NCBI RefSeq assembly: GCF_022829385.1
Contig: NZ_JAKSXX010000251.1
Location: forward strand, 1 to 64,000
DNA from: Methylobacterium sp. J-070
Lineage (GTDB): Bacteria > Pseudomonadota > Alphaproteobacteria > Rhizobiales > Beijerinckiaceae
Length of the DNA stretch: 64,000 nt
Direction: 5' to 3'
The stretch's first letter is position 1; every line of letters begins with the position of its first letter. The notes beneath the pieces were generated by a model. That model saw only the letters and a program-made list of their open reading frames with translations. It was not told where the DNA came from and ran no database searches. The position numbers and the translations under genes were made by a program. Below are positions 55,678 to 64,000 of this stretch, in pieces.

Positions 55678-55757
55678 GCCCGCGCCTCCGGCCGACGTGG
55701 AGGTCGCCCCTGACGGGAGCGACGGACGGCCCGGAGCGGGATCCACGATGGTCCGTC

Positions 55758-57080
55758 TCATAGCCCGAGCCTCTCTGATTGAACGGATCTGAACCGCCGC
55801 CGCGGGTCGTAGCGGTCGCGCGTCCGGGAGAACTCCTCGAGGCGCGGATACCCGTCCCGCAGGAGCCTGGCGCCGCCGCGGGCGTCCTTCGCGAGATAGA
55901 AGCGGCCGCCATGGGCGGCCACGACCTCGTCGAGTTCCGTGAGCAGGCTGAAATTGCCGGCGTTGGCCTGGAAATCCAGCGCCAGCGTGTAGCCTCTCAT
56001 CGGGAACGAGAGCGGACCCCGCGCCGCCTCCCCGCACAGTTTCAGCACCGCGAGGAACGAGCCGGTGCCGCGGGCGGCGATCATCGTGAGCAGTTCGCGC
56101 AGGGCCTCGTCGCAGGACACCAGCGGCAGGACGCACTGATGCTGCACGAAGCCCTGCCGCCCGTAGATCCGGTTCCAATGCAGGAGCGCGTCCAGGGGAT
56201 AGAAGAACGTCTGGTACGAGACCAGGTTTCGGCCGGCCTTCGCCCGCCCGTAATAGGCCGCGTTGAGTGCGCCCATGCTGTAGCGGTTCAGGGCGAAGCT
56301 CGGAGGCGACAGCGGTAGGGTGCGGCTGCGGCGCGGCGCGTCCTCGTAGGCGCGCCCCTCCCGGGCCGGCGGCAGGTCGCCCAGGGCGGCATGCTCGCCC
56401 CTGTAGACGACGCCGCGGCCCAGGTTGGCGCCCCGGGCCAAGCAGTCGATCCACGCGACCGAGTAGGTCGCGTCGGAGGCGTCCTCCAATGCGCTGAAGG
56501 TCTGCGCGAGATCGCGGGTGCGCGTCGTGTGCTGGACGACGAGGTCGGTCTCCACCGGCCGGAGGCGGAAGGTGGCGCGCAGGATCACGCCGGTGAGGCC
56601 CATGCCCCCCTGCGTCGCCGCGAACAGGTCCGGATTCTCGTTGTCGCTGCAGCGCACCACGGAACCGTCGGCCAGGGCGAGGTCGATGGAGAGGAGATGG
56701 CGCCCGAAGGTGCCGTCGAGATGGTGGTTCTTGCCGTGGACGTCGCTGGCGATGGCCCCCCCGACCGTGACGAAGCGCGTGCCGGGGGTGACCCAGGGGA
56801 ACCAGCCCCGCGGGAGGAAGACCTCGATCAGCTCGTCGAGGGTCGTGCCGGCCTCGCAGGAGACGACGCCGGAGGCCGGATCGAACGCTGCGATACGGTT
56901 CAGCCGCGTGGTCACCAGCGTGGCGGCGCGATTGAGGGCGGCATCGCCGTACGAGCGCCCCGCACCCCGGGCGATCAGGGTCGGATTCCGTCCGATCGCA
57001 CCCATCAGCTCCGCGACGTCGCGCGGGCGGGTCACGGTGCAGTCCACGCGTGGATAGTTGCCCCAGCCGGAGAGCATCAT
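55758..57080 (-). CDS. DprE1-like FAD-linked oxidase
   Basis: A 440-residue flavoenzyme (from the ATG at 57080; a GTG at 57128 would add 16 Arg-rich residues). It has the PCMH FAD fold with ARGAGRSYGDAALN and FVTVGGAIASDVHGKNHH, and the DprE1-specific C-terminal PLSFPMRGYTLALDF and GGRFYLAKDA. It oxidises the 2-hydroxyl of a decaprenyl-phosphoryl pentose. At the position of the M. tuberculosis Cys387 (the residue targeted by benzothiazinones) this protein has Ala367. It lies between the HAD-UbiA gene and dprE2. Confidence 0.9.
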   Translation of the reverse strand: MMLSGWGNYPRVDCTVTRPRDVAELMGAIGRNPTLIARGAGRSYGDAALNRAATLVTTRLNRIAAFDPASGVVSCEAGTTLDELIEVFLPRGWFPWVTPGTRFVTVGGAIASDVHGKNHHLDGTFGRHLLSIDLALADGSVVRCSDNENPDLFAATQGGMGLTGVILRATFRLRPVETDLVVQHTTRTRDLAQTFSALEDASDATYSVAWIDCLARGANLGRGVVYRGEHAALGDLPPAREGRAYEDAPRRSRTLPLSPPSFALNRYSMGALNAAYYGRAKAGRNLVSYQTFFYPLDALLHWNRIYGRQGFVQHQCVLPLVSCDEALRELLTMIAARGTGSFLAVLKLCGEAARGPLSFPMRGYTLALDFQANAGNFSLLTELDEVVAAHGGRFYLAKDARGGARLLRDGYPRLEEFSRTRDRYDPRRRFRSVQSERLGL

Positions 57081-57135
57081 CGCGGGCGGCCCTCGCGGAC
57101 GGCGTCGCAGGTCGTCGCGGGTGTCCACATGATAC

Positions 57136-58650
57136 TCAGACGCTCGAAGCGATGATCACCGCGCAGGCGACGCCCGTCACAAGGCTGACCCTATCCTTCA
57201 GGGCGAAGACGATCGGGTCGTCGTCCATCTCGCCCCGCCGCGTCTTCAGGATCACCCGGCTGACCCAGAACAGGATCGCCAAGCAGATCAGCCACATGCG
57301 CTCGGGGTGGCGGTACAGCGCCGAGACGGCGTCGCTGTTTAGGTAGAGCGCCATCACGAGGGCGGTGAGGTAGCCGCTCGCCGCCGCCATCGACTCGAGG
57401 GACGGGAGGTCGTCCAGCCGGTAGCCGCGACCCTCGGGATCACCCTTGCCAGCCTGGACCCGGTCGACCAGCTCCGCGCAGCGCTTCACCAGCGCCAGGC
57501 ACAGGAACAGGAAGATCGACAGGGCCTGGAGCCAGTGGGAGAGCACCAGGCCCACCGCGGCGGCGCCGCCGACCATCCGGCACGCGTAGAGCACCGCGAG
57601 CGCGACGACGTCGGCGACCATCTTACGCTTGAGATAGAGCGAGTAGACGGTCGTCAGGAGGAAATAGCCTCCGAGGACCCCCAGGAACTCCAGCGGCAGC
57701 GGCGATGCCAGGAGGAGTGCCGCCGTCAAGAGCGCCGGGATCATCAGGGCGCCGTGGATGAGGGGAACGCGGCCGGAGGCGAAGGGGCGCCGGCATTTGC
57801 GGGGATGGGCGCGATCCGACCTCAGATCGAGGAGATCGTTGAGGACGTAGACCGCCGAGGCGCAGAAGCTGAAGCTCCAGAAGGCCAGCATGCACAGCGC
57901 CAGCGTGGCCAGATCGGCATGCGCGGCCATCGCGGGCGCGAAGACCAGGATGTTCTTCAGCCACTGGTGCGGGCGCAGGGCACGGAGGTAATCGCGCCAG
58001 GGCATCGCGCCCGAATCCAGGGACTCCGCCCCGGGGCTCAGCGCCCTCAGCTTGCGGAAGAGGCGCTCGGTGCCGCCGGCCATCACGGCGTTCCGGCAGC
58101 GGCCCCAGACATGGAGATCGACGCTCGAACCGCCGATGTAATCGAAGCGCCGCTCGCCGAAGCGGCGACACAGTGCGTCCGCCTTGGCGCGCCCTGACAG
58201 GTTCACGCCCCCCGACGAGCCCAGCACCCCGTCGAACAGGCCGACGCGCGCGCTCATCGCCTCGACGAGGCGGATATCCGACGCGGAGGCGAGATAGATC
58301 TGCCGGCCCGCCGCCTTCTCGGCGCGGATCCGCGCGATCACCGCCTCGTTCAGCGGAATGTTGGCGATGTCGAGCCGCAGGTCATCGACAAGACGGGCCT
58401 TGAGCGCGCCCTTGCCGTCGCGGAGACTGAGCAGCGCGGACGCCGCGCGGAAGGGACGGCTCCCCGCCAGGGCAAGGAACGATTCCACGAGCAGATCGGA
58501 GTGGATCAGGGTGCCGTCGAGATCGACCACGAGAGGAATCTCGGTCGGCGCCGCCCCCGAAAAGGCCGCGCTCCCGACGGTCCCGGCCGGACCCCGCGGG
58601 AGTTCAATGATCGCATCGACATCGTCGATCAGTGAGGGCAAACTACTCAC
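57136..58650 (-). CDS. HAD phosphatase - UbiA prenyltransferase fusion (decaprenyl-phosphate phosphoribosyltransferase-like)
   Basis: A 504-residue two-domain protein. The N-terminal HAD domain (about 38-205) has the nucleophile motif VVDLDGTLIHSD (Asp43, Asp45) and YIGGSSVDLHVW. The C-terminal UbiA domain (about 225-504) has RPHQWLKNILVFAP and the prenyl-diphosphate motif NDLLDLRSDRAHPRKCRRPF with RPFASG, the form seen in decaprenyl-phosphate phosphoribosyltransferase (Rv3806c). It is expected to join PRPP and decaprenyl phosphate; the HAD domain could then remove the 5-phosphate. First gene of the set; upstream a perfect TTGACA on the minus strand (58777-58772) is a possible -35. Confidence 0.88.
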   Translation of the reverse strand: MSSLPSLIDDVDAIIELPRGPAGTVGSAAFSGAAPTEIPLVVDLDGTLIHSDLLVESFLALAGSRPFRAASALLSLRDGKGALKARLVDDLRLDIANIPLNEAVIARIRAEKAAGRQIYLASASDIRLVEAMSARVGLFDGVLGSSGGVNLSGRAKADALCRRFGERRFDYIGGSSVDLHVWGRCRNAVMAGGTERLFRKLRALSPGAESLDSGAMPWRDYLRALRPHQWLKNILVFAPAMAAHADLATLALCMLAFWSFSFCASAVYVLNDLLDLRSDRAHPRKCRRPFASGRVPLIHGALMIPALLTAALLLASPLPLEFLGVLGGYFLLTTVYSLYLKRKMVADVVALAVLYACRMVGGAAAVGLVLSHWLQALSIFLFLCLALVKRCAELVDRVQAGKGDPEGRGYRLDDLPSLESMAAASGYLTALVMALYLNSDAVSALYRHPERMWLICLAILFWVSRVILKTRRGEMDDDPIVFALKDRVSLVTGVACAVIIASSV

Positions 58651-58892
58651 TTTGCCGGATCTCCCACGCCTGCGATGCTGACGAGAAGACGGTATAATAG
58701 CCTATCGAGAGCTTTAACCCGTCTATCTGCGTGCTTTGAATAGCCCTGCGACAGCTTCCCATCATGATTTTTGTCAACACGCTGCCGCGCTGCAGCACCT
58801 AACTCAGGGTCGTGCACTTCCGAGCTGCGGAACCTTCGCGCCCCGCAGCACGAACCGGTGTTCCTCGAGCGACCCCGCCCAGAGAATCATTG
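58651..58892. promoter_or_regulatory. AT-rich divergent promoter region between the HAD-UbiA and ExoP genes
   Basis: A 242-bp spacer with AT-rich stretches at 58690-58800. TATAAT occurs at 58693-58698 on the plus strand and TTGACA at 58777-58772 on the minus strand, but neither has a clear partner at the right distance. Confidence 0.35.
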
Positions 58893-61277
58893 ATGGCCAT
58901 GCACGCTGAGTCGGGTGAATTCTCTGCCCGGCAGTTCAACCTGCTCGAACTGTCCCGCATCATCCGCCGGCACTGGCGGATCCTCTCGCTCGCCATGCTG
59001 ACGTGCCTGGGGGCCGGCACGTGCTACGCGCTGCTCGCCGCACCGGTGTATCAATCGACCGCGCGGATGCTCATCGACACGCGGCGCACGCAGCTGTTCT
59101 CGCCGCAGCAGTCGGTCGTCTCGAGCGATACGTTCGACGCCGCCTCGGTGGAGAGCCAGGTCGAGGTCATCCGCTCCGAGAACCTGGCGCGGTCGGTGAT
59201 CCGCGACCTGAGGTTGCTCGACGACAACGACTTCATGCCGAAATCCTCGGGCCCCGTCGCGATGATCATGGGGCGGGTCGCGCACCTTCTCGGCCGCGAC
59301 AAGCAATCGTCCCCGGACGAGCGCGTCCGCGAGGCCCTCAGCCGCTTCGCCAACAATCTGCGGATCAACCGTCTGGGGATCACCTACGTCATCGAGATCA
59401 GCTTCTCGGCGCGGACCCCCCAGCTCGCCGCGCGGATCGCCAACGGGGTGGCGGCCGGCTACATCGCGGGTGAACTCGACGCCAAGCGCGAGACGACGCG
59501 ACGGGCCACCGTCTGGCTCCAGGACCGCATCGCGGAGCTGCGCGAGCAGACCTTCGCGGCCGACCGGGCGGTCCAGTCGTTCAAGGCGGACAACAACATC
59601 GTCACGATCGGCCGCAGCCTGATCAGCGACCAGCAGCTCGCCGAACTCAGCACCCAGCTCACTACGGCGCGCGGTCAGACCGCCGAGACGCATGTGCGGC
59701 TGGAATGGGCGCAGCGCGCCCTCAAGGAGGGGATGCCCGACGCCACGACGATCGACAGCCTGAAGAGCGACGTCCTCGGCCGCCTGCGCCAGCAGATCGT
59801 CGATCTCACCGCCCGCGAGGACGATTGGTCTCGACGCTTCGGCCGGGACAATGCGGCGTCCGAAAGCCTGCGCGCGTCGATCAAGCAGGCCAAGCGCGCC
59901 TTCGAGGATGAATTGCGGCGGCTCGCGGAAGTCTATCGCGGCGAGTTCGAAGTCGCCCGGGCCCGCGAGGACGCCATCCAGGCCAACCTCGGCCACATGC
60001 TCAAGGTCTCGGCCGACACCGACCTGAAGACGGTCGGCCTGCGCGAACTCGAGAGCTCCGCCCAGAGCTACAAGGGTCTCTACGACAGCATGCTGACGAA
60101 GTTCATGGAGGCGAGCCAGCAGGCGCTGCTGCCGACCACGGACGCCCGGATCATCACCGCCGCCTTCCCGCCGTCCGGCAAATCCGAGCCGCGCAGCGTG
60201 GTCATCCTGGGCGTGTCGAGCGTGCTCGGCCTGATGGCCGGCCTCGGCGTCGTGTTCCTGCGGGAAGCCACCGACCGGGTCTTCCGGCGGCCGGAGCAGA
60301 TCGAGGCCGCCACCGGCGCCGAATGCCTGGGCGTCCTGACCGACGTGCCCACCGGAAAGTCCAGCCGCCTGCCCGCCCTCGACAGTTCCGGCGAACGCCA
60401 GATCCGCTGCCAGACGTTGATCGAACGCTACTCGGTCAGCGAGCCGACCTCGCTCTTCACCGAGACGCTGCGGTCGATCCGGGTGGCGATCGACGTCGAG
60501 GGCAGCGACCGGGCGCAGATCATCGGCATCACCTCCACCCTGCCCGGCGAGGGCAAGAGCACGGTGGCGCTGAACCTCGCGCGCCTGATCGCCCATGGCG
60601 GCCACCGCGTGCTTCTGATCGACGGTGATCTCCGCCGCCGCGCCCTGACCCTCGGCCTCAGCGAGTCCGGCGCGCCGGCCCTGGTGGAGGTTCTGCGGGG
60701 CGAGCAGCTCGTGTCCGACGTGCTCTGGCAGTGCCCCGAGACCGGGATGCACTTCCTGCCTGTGGGCACCTACGAGGGCAGCCGCCACATGGCGGAGCTG
60801 ATCCCCGCCTCCGGGCTCGCGCAGGTGCTGGCCTGGACCCGCGAGGCGTTCGACTACGTCCTGATCGATCTCCCGCCCCTGGTCCCGGTGGTCGACGTGC
60901 GCGCGGCCAACCGGCTCATCGACCGGTTCCTGCTGGTGGTGGAGTGGGGGCAGACGACGCAGGACGTTGTCCGCGCCGAGCTCTCCGCCAACCGGGCGAT
61001 CCGCGACAAACTGCTCGGCGTCGTGCTCAACCGCATCGATCCGCGCTTCCTCAAGCAGATCCACGCGAACCGCGGCAGCCGCTACGGCACCTACCTGCAC
61101 CGGTCCGACGAGGATGCAGGCCGGGCGGACCGGACATGGCGGGACGCCATCCCGCGGATGATCGCCTCCCTGCGCCGCGGACGGTCGGTGCCGCGGCGTC
61201 GCGACCAGCGCGCGGGCGCGCCGCAGCTTCCGCCGGCCCAGCTGCCTCCCCAGCGGCACGGCAGCGACGCGTCATGA
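58893..61277 (+). CDS. ExoP/Wzc-type polysaccharide co-polymerase and BY-kinase
   Basis: A 794-residue inner-membrane protein. An N-terminal Wzz domain lies between two helices (about 28-50 and 430-455), with a long coiled coil in between. The cytosolic C-terminal kinase has Walker A TSTLPGEGKST (547-557), Walker A' LLIDGDLRRR and Walker B VLIDLPPL. The C-terminal tail holds only the two tyrosines of SRYGTYLHR, fewer than in Wzc. It controls chain length and export. The ATG at 58893 has only a weak ribosome binding site. It is followed by coupled acyltransferase and export genes. Confidence 0.92.
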   Translation: MAMHAESGEFSARQFNLLELSRIIRRHWRILSLAMLTCLGAGTCYALLAAPVYQSTARMLIDTRRTQLFSPQQSVVSSDTFDAASVESQVEVIRSENLARSVIRDLRLLDDNDFMPKSSGPVAMIMGRVAHLLGRDKQSSPDERVREALSRFANNLRINRLGITYVIEISFSARTPQLAARIANGVAAGYIAGELDAKRETTRRATVWLQDRIAELREQTFAADRAVQSFKADNNIVTIGRSLISDQQLAELSTQLTTARGQTAETHVRLEWAQRALKEGMPDATTIDSLKSDVLGRLRQQIVDLTAREDDWSRRFGRDNAASESLRASIKQAKRAFEDELRRLAEVYRGEFEVARAREDAIQANLGHMLKVSADTDLKTVGLRELESSAQSYKGLYDSMLTKFMEASQQALLPTTDARIITAAFPPSGKSEPRSVVILGVSSVLGLMAGLGVVFLREATDRVFRRPEQIEAATGAECLGVLTDVPTGKSSRLPALDSSGERQIRCQTLIERYSVSEPTSLFTETLRSIRVAIDVEGSDRAQIIGITSTLPGEGKSTVALNLARLIAHGGHRVLLIDGDLRRRALTLGLSESGAPALVEVLRGEQLVSDVLWQCPETGMHFLPVGTYEGSRHMAELIPASGLAQVLAWTREAFDYVLIDLPPLVPVVDVRAANRLIDRFLLVVEWGQTTQDVVRAELSANRAIRDKLLGVVLNRIDPRFLKQIHANRGSRYGTYLHRSDEDAGRADRTWRDAIPRMIASLRRGRSVPRRRDQRAGAPQLPPAQLPPQRHGSDAS

Positions 61278-62467
61278 CCGGTCCGGGAGTCCGTCCCGCT
61301 CCACAGGCAGCGACCCGGCCGGCCGGCGCCCCGCGCCCCGGCGACGAGACGGCGCGGCTCGACGCCTTCAAAGGGCTGTTCATCCTGCTCATCGTGGCCG
61401 GACACAACCACACGCTCGAAGCCGTCGCCGGCGAGGCGCGGGGCGGTCTCTATCTCGTTCACGTGGCGATGTTCCTGCTCCTGCCGTTCCTGCGGCCGCG
61501 GAGCACCTGGAGCCGGCTGGGCTGGGCCGACGGCCTCGTCCGCTACGGCTGGCCGATGGTGGTGTTCTGCACGCTCTACACGGGCCTGTTCGCCACCTTC
61601 AGCGGCCGGAGCCTCGGCGAGGCCCTCGTGGGCATTCCCTACGCCCTCGTGGCGATGAGCGCGCGGGTCTTCGAGGACGTCAGCGGTCTGCAGATCCTCT
61701 GGTTCCTTCCGGCCCTGATCGGCATCCGGTTCGCCCTCAAGCTCCTCGGCGCCCCCGGGGCTCCCTCCCTGCGGGTCCTGCTTCCCCTGGCCCTGGCCGC
61801 GCATCTGACGGTCGGTCTCCTGCCGGAGGCATGGCTGGTCATCACCCCGCTCGGCTGGCCGATCGTCGCCTACATGCTCTTCCCGGGACTGTTGGTGTAC
61901 GCGCTCCACGAGGGCGGCTTCCGCATCCCCCTCCGGTACGTCGGACCGGCCCTGCTCGTGGCCGTGCTCCTCGCCGTGGTCTATCGCCATGCCGGGCCGA
62001 TCCTCGGTGCGCGCCCGTCGCCACCGTTGTACTCGGTCGGCAAACTCGAGATCCCCTCGATCGCCGAGCCCGCACGGCTTCTGGCCGCCGACGCGGCCCA
62101 GGTGATCGTTCTGTTCTCGGCCCTGACTCTGTGCGGGCTGTCTTGGCTGCAGGTCGGGCTGACGGGGTTCGGCCGGCGCTCCCTCGAGATCTTCCTGTTC
62201 CACCAGCCGATCTACATCGCTCTGCTCACCCTGGCCCGAAAGCTCGGGGGCGCCCCCGGCGACGTCGCGACCGGGCTGCTGCTGTTCTGCCTCACCGTGG
62301 CGCTGTCGTTCACGGCGGCCCAGCTGCTTGCCGGATATCCGCGGGTGCGCGCCCTTCTGTTCCCGCAGGGCGCACCGCGCCTGCGCGACCTGACGGCGCT
62401 GAAGCGTGCCGGATCGCGCGGCCTGCCGATCCGCGCCGGCACGTCCAACCCGCCGGCCGCGCGATGA
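61274..62467 (+). CDS. Acyltransferase 3 family membrane protein
   Basis: A 397-residue protein with about ten helices. RLDAFKGLFILLIVAGHNHT carries the family's N-terminal Arg/Asp and a catalytic histidine, and FLFHQPIYIALL is a typical C-terminal helix. It probably acylates the glycan or its lipid-linked unit. The ATG overlaps the ExoP stop in ATGA (61274-61277), so the two are coupled. Confidence 0.85.
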   Translation: MTGPGVRPAPQAATRPAGAPRPGDETARLDAFKGLFILLIVAGHNHTLEAVAGEARGGLYLVHVAMFLLLPFLRPRSTWSRLGWADGLVRYGWPMVVFCTLYTGLFATFSGRSLGEALVGIPYALVAMSARVFEDVSGLQILWFLPALIGIRFALKLLGAPGAPSLRVLLPLALAAHLTVGLLPEAWLVITPLGWPIVAYMLFPGLLVYALHEGGFRIPLRYVGPALLVAVLLAVVYRHAGPILGARPSPPLYSVGKLEIPSIAEPARLLAADAAQVIVLFSALTLCGLSWLQVGLTGFGRRSLEIFLFHQPIYIALLTLARKLGGAPGDVATGLLLFCLTVALSFTAAQLLAGYPRVRALLFPQGAPRLRDLTALKRAGSRGLPIRAGTSNPPAAR

Positions 62468-62526
62468 CCGATCTGATCACCGGGACCGCCGCGGCGGCTG
62501 CCGCATCCCGAACGAGGACGAAGAGC

Positions 62527-64000
62527 ATGCGACTGTGCGGCGTACGACGGCTCGGGCTCACGGCGGTCCTCGCCGGCCTCCTGGCCTCCGGTCAGAGCCT
62601 GGCCGGCCCCGAGATGATGCCCGCGGCCCAGACGGCCGAGCCCACGCCGGCCCACCGGATGGAGCCGGGCGACGTGCTGGAAATCAACGTGATCGGCACA
62701 GCCGATCTGAAGCAGCGCGTGGTGGTCGGCCTCGACGGCGACCTCCAGCTCAACCTCGTCGGGCCCCTTCCGGCGGTGGGGATGACCCTGCAGGAGCTGC
62801 GCACCCGAATCTGCACGGCGCTGTCGCGGAAGGTGCTGAAGCAGCGCACGCCCGACGGGCAGGAGACGATGCAGACGATCGAGCCGGACGACGTCACCGT
62901 CACCATCGCGGAGTACCGCCCGATCTACATCAGCGGCGACGTGTCCCGCCCCGGTGAGATCCCGTTCCGTCCGGGCATCCTGGTGAGCCAGGCGATCACC
63001 CTGGCGGGCGGCTACGACATCATGCGGTTCCGGCTTGGCAACCCGTTCCTCGACAGCGCCGACATGAAGAGCGACTACGACACGCTCTGGATGGACCTCG
63101 TGCGCGAGCAGGCCCGCATCGCCCGCATCGAGGCCGAGCTCAAGGGACAGCCCGACCTGGCAGGGTTCGAGATCCGCGGCACGCCCCTGCGGCCCGCGGC
63201 GGTGCAGCAGATCATCCGCCTCGAGACGGACCAGCTCAAGGCCCGCAACGCCGACTACCAGAAGGAGCGCGAGTTCTTCGAGCGCGCCGTCGCGCAGTCC
63301 GACAACAACCTCGCGGTGCTGACGGAGCAGCAGAAGAACGAGAAGGAGGGTGCCGATCTCGACACCTCCGACTACGAGCGGATCCGCGACCTGTTCCAGC
63401 GCGGTGCGGTGCCGATCACCCGCCTGACCGACGCGCGGCGCTCCATGCTGCTCTCCGCCACCCGCTCGCTCCAGACGCAGAACCAGATCGAGCAGGTGAA
63501 GAAGGACCGCGAGGACGCCCGCCGGAACCTCCAGCGGACCTCGGACAAGCGCCAGATCGACCTGACCCAGGACCTCCAGAACTCGGTCTCGAAGATCGCC
63601 ACGACCCGGAACAAGCTGGAAGCCGTGGGCGACAAGCTCGTCTACACCGGTCTGGTCAAGTCGCAGCTCGTCCGCGGCAAGGGCGGGGAGCCCGATCTCA
63701 AGATCTCGCGGCGGACCCCGGCGGGCCGGGTACGCACCCGCGCCCAGGACGACACCGAACTCCTGCCCGGCGACGTGCTGGAGGTCTCCCTGGAGGCCGA
63801 GGTCGTGCCGCCCGCGCCGCCGCAGGCGACGCTGTCGAACGAGAAGGCGGCGCCGCCGGCCAGCCAACCCGCGGGCGCCGCTGAGCAGAAGGACAGCGCG
63901 CGCGGCCCCGCGACGGTGGCGGTCAACGAGCCGGGACGGCCGGCCGTCCGGCCGCTTCCCGACCGCAAGCCGCCGGCCGGCGAGCGCAACCCGGGCGCCG
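62527..64000 (+). CDS. ExoF/Wza-type polysaccharide export protein, cut by window end
   Basis: An exported protein, open to the window end (at least 491 residues). The signal peptide RRLGLTAVLAGLLASGQSLA is followed by the Poly_export domain (RMEPGDVLEINVIGTADLKQ) and an SLBB domain (YISGDVSRPGEIPFRPG), then a long coiled coil typical of ExoF. It forms the periplasmic/outer-membrane part of the EPS exporter. The ATG at 62527 has GAGGA seven bases upstream; an ATG at 62464 in ATGA overlap with the acyltransferase stop would add 21 residues. Confidence 0.9.
   Translation, partial: MRLCGVRRLGLTAVLAGLLASGQSLAGPEMMPAAQTAEPTPAHRMEPGDVLEINVIGTADLKQRVVVGLDGDLQLNLVGPLPAVGMTLQELRTRICTALSRKVLKQRTPDGQETMQTIEPDDVTVTIAEYRPIYISGDVSRPGEIPFRPGILVSQAITLAGGYDIMRFRLGNPFLDSADMKSDYDTLWMDLVREQARIARIEAELKGQPDLAGFEIRGTPLRPAAVQQIIRLETDQLKARNADYQKEREFFERAVAQSDNNLAVLTEQQKNEKEGADLDTSDYERIRDLFQRGAVPITRLTDARRSMLLSATRSLQTQNQIEQVKKDREDARRNLQRTSDKRQIDLTQDLQNSVSKIATTRNKLEAVGDKLVYTGLVKSQLVRGKGGEPDLKISRRTPAGRVRTRAQDDTELLPGDVLEVSLEAEVVPPAPPQATLSNEKAAPPASQPAGAAEQKDSARGPATVAVNEPGRPAVRPLPDRKPPAGERNPGA

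Noticed and set aside
58887..61259. A 790-codon minus-strand frame opposite the ExoP-type kinase
   Set aside because: Shadow of the conserved kinase gene; composition is not protein-like.

Overview
The window is high-GC bacterial chromosomal DNA from what looks like an alphaproteobacterium of the Methylobacterium/Methylorubrum type. The evidence for this is the very GC-rich coding sequence, frequent GTG and TTG starts, two near-identical pqqA genes encoding the PQQ precursor peptide, an ExoP/ExoF-type exopolysaccharide system and a PaoABC-type molybdenum aldehyde oxidase. The genus is an inference from gene content. No tRNA, rRNA, CRISPR array, insertion sequence or phage gene was recognised.

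Positions 1-31,600 are mostly housekeeping and metabolic genes. They start with the 5' end of a Kup potassium transporter and a nadA-nadB-nadC operon with two matching inverted repeats at its promoter. Next come an aldo/keto reductase, a three-subunit periplasmic aldehyde oxidoreductase followed by an acyl-CoA synthetase, and mgtE with a hairpin over its ribosome binding site. Two tandem pqqA genes end at a strong terminator. After a methyltransferase and a CNT nucleoside transporter there is a TetR-controlled SDR / HSL-type hydrolase / Baeyer-Villiger monooxygenase operon with a clear palindromic operator. The block ends with a Pcm-like methyltransferase, a secreted hydrolase, a sorbosone-dehydrogenase-like beta-propeller coupled to a dihaem cytochrome c, a MOSC protein, clpB, and a GST-Nudix-IMPase operon.

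Positions 30,377-64,000 are a large surface-polysaccharide region. It holds two acyltransferase-3 proteins, an initiating polyprenyl-phosphate sugar phosphotransferase, a Wzx-type flippase, one family-2 and three family-4 glycosyltransferases, a GMC-type oxidoreductase, a UDP-glucuronate 4-epimerase, two regulators (an OmpR-type response regulator and a Crp/Fnr protein), an ExoP/Wzc-type autokinase and an ExoF/Wza-type export protein cut by the window end. No Wzy polymerase was recognised. A DUF1800 gene and a DUF1501 gene, normally adjacent partners, lie 14.6 kb apart, with a short DUF1800-like C-terminal remnant directly in front of the DUF1501 gene.

The most striking block is 52,956-58,650. 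It is a set of co-oriented genes that reproduces the mycobacterial decaprenyl-phosphoryl-arabinose pathway: a HAD phosphatase fused to a UbiA-type phosphoribosyltransferase, DprE1-like and DprE2-like epimerase subunits, a GT-C membrane glycosyltransferase and a GtrA-type small membrane protein. This suggests that arabinofuranose, or a similar pentose, is added to this organism's surface glycan from a lipid-linked donor.
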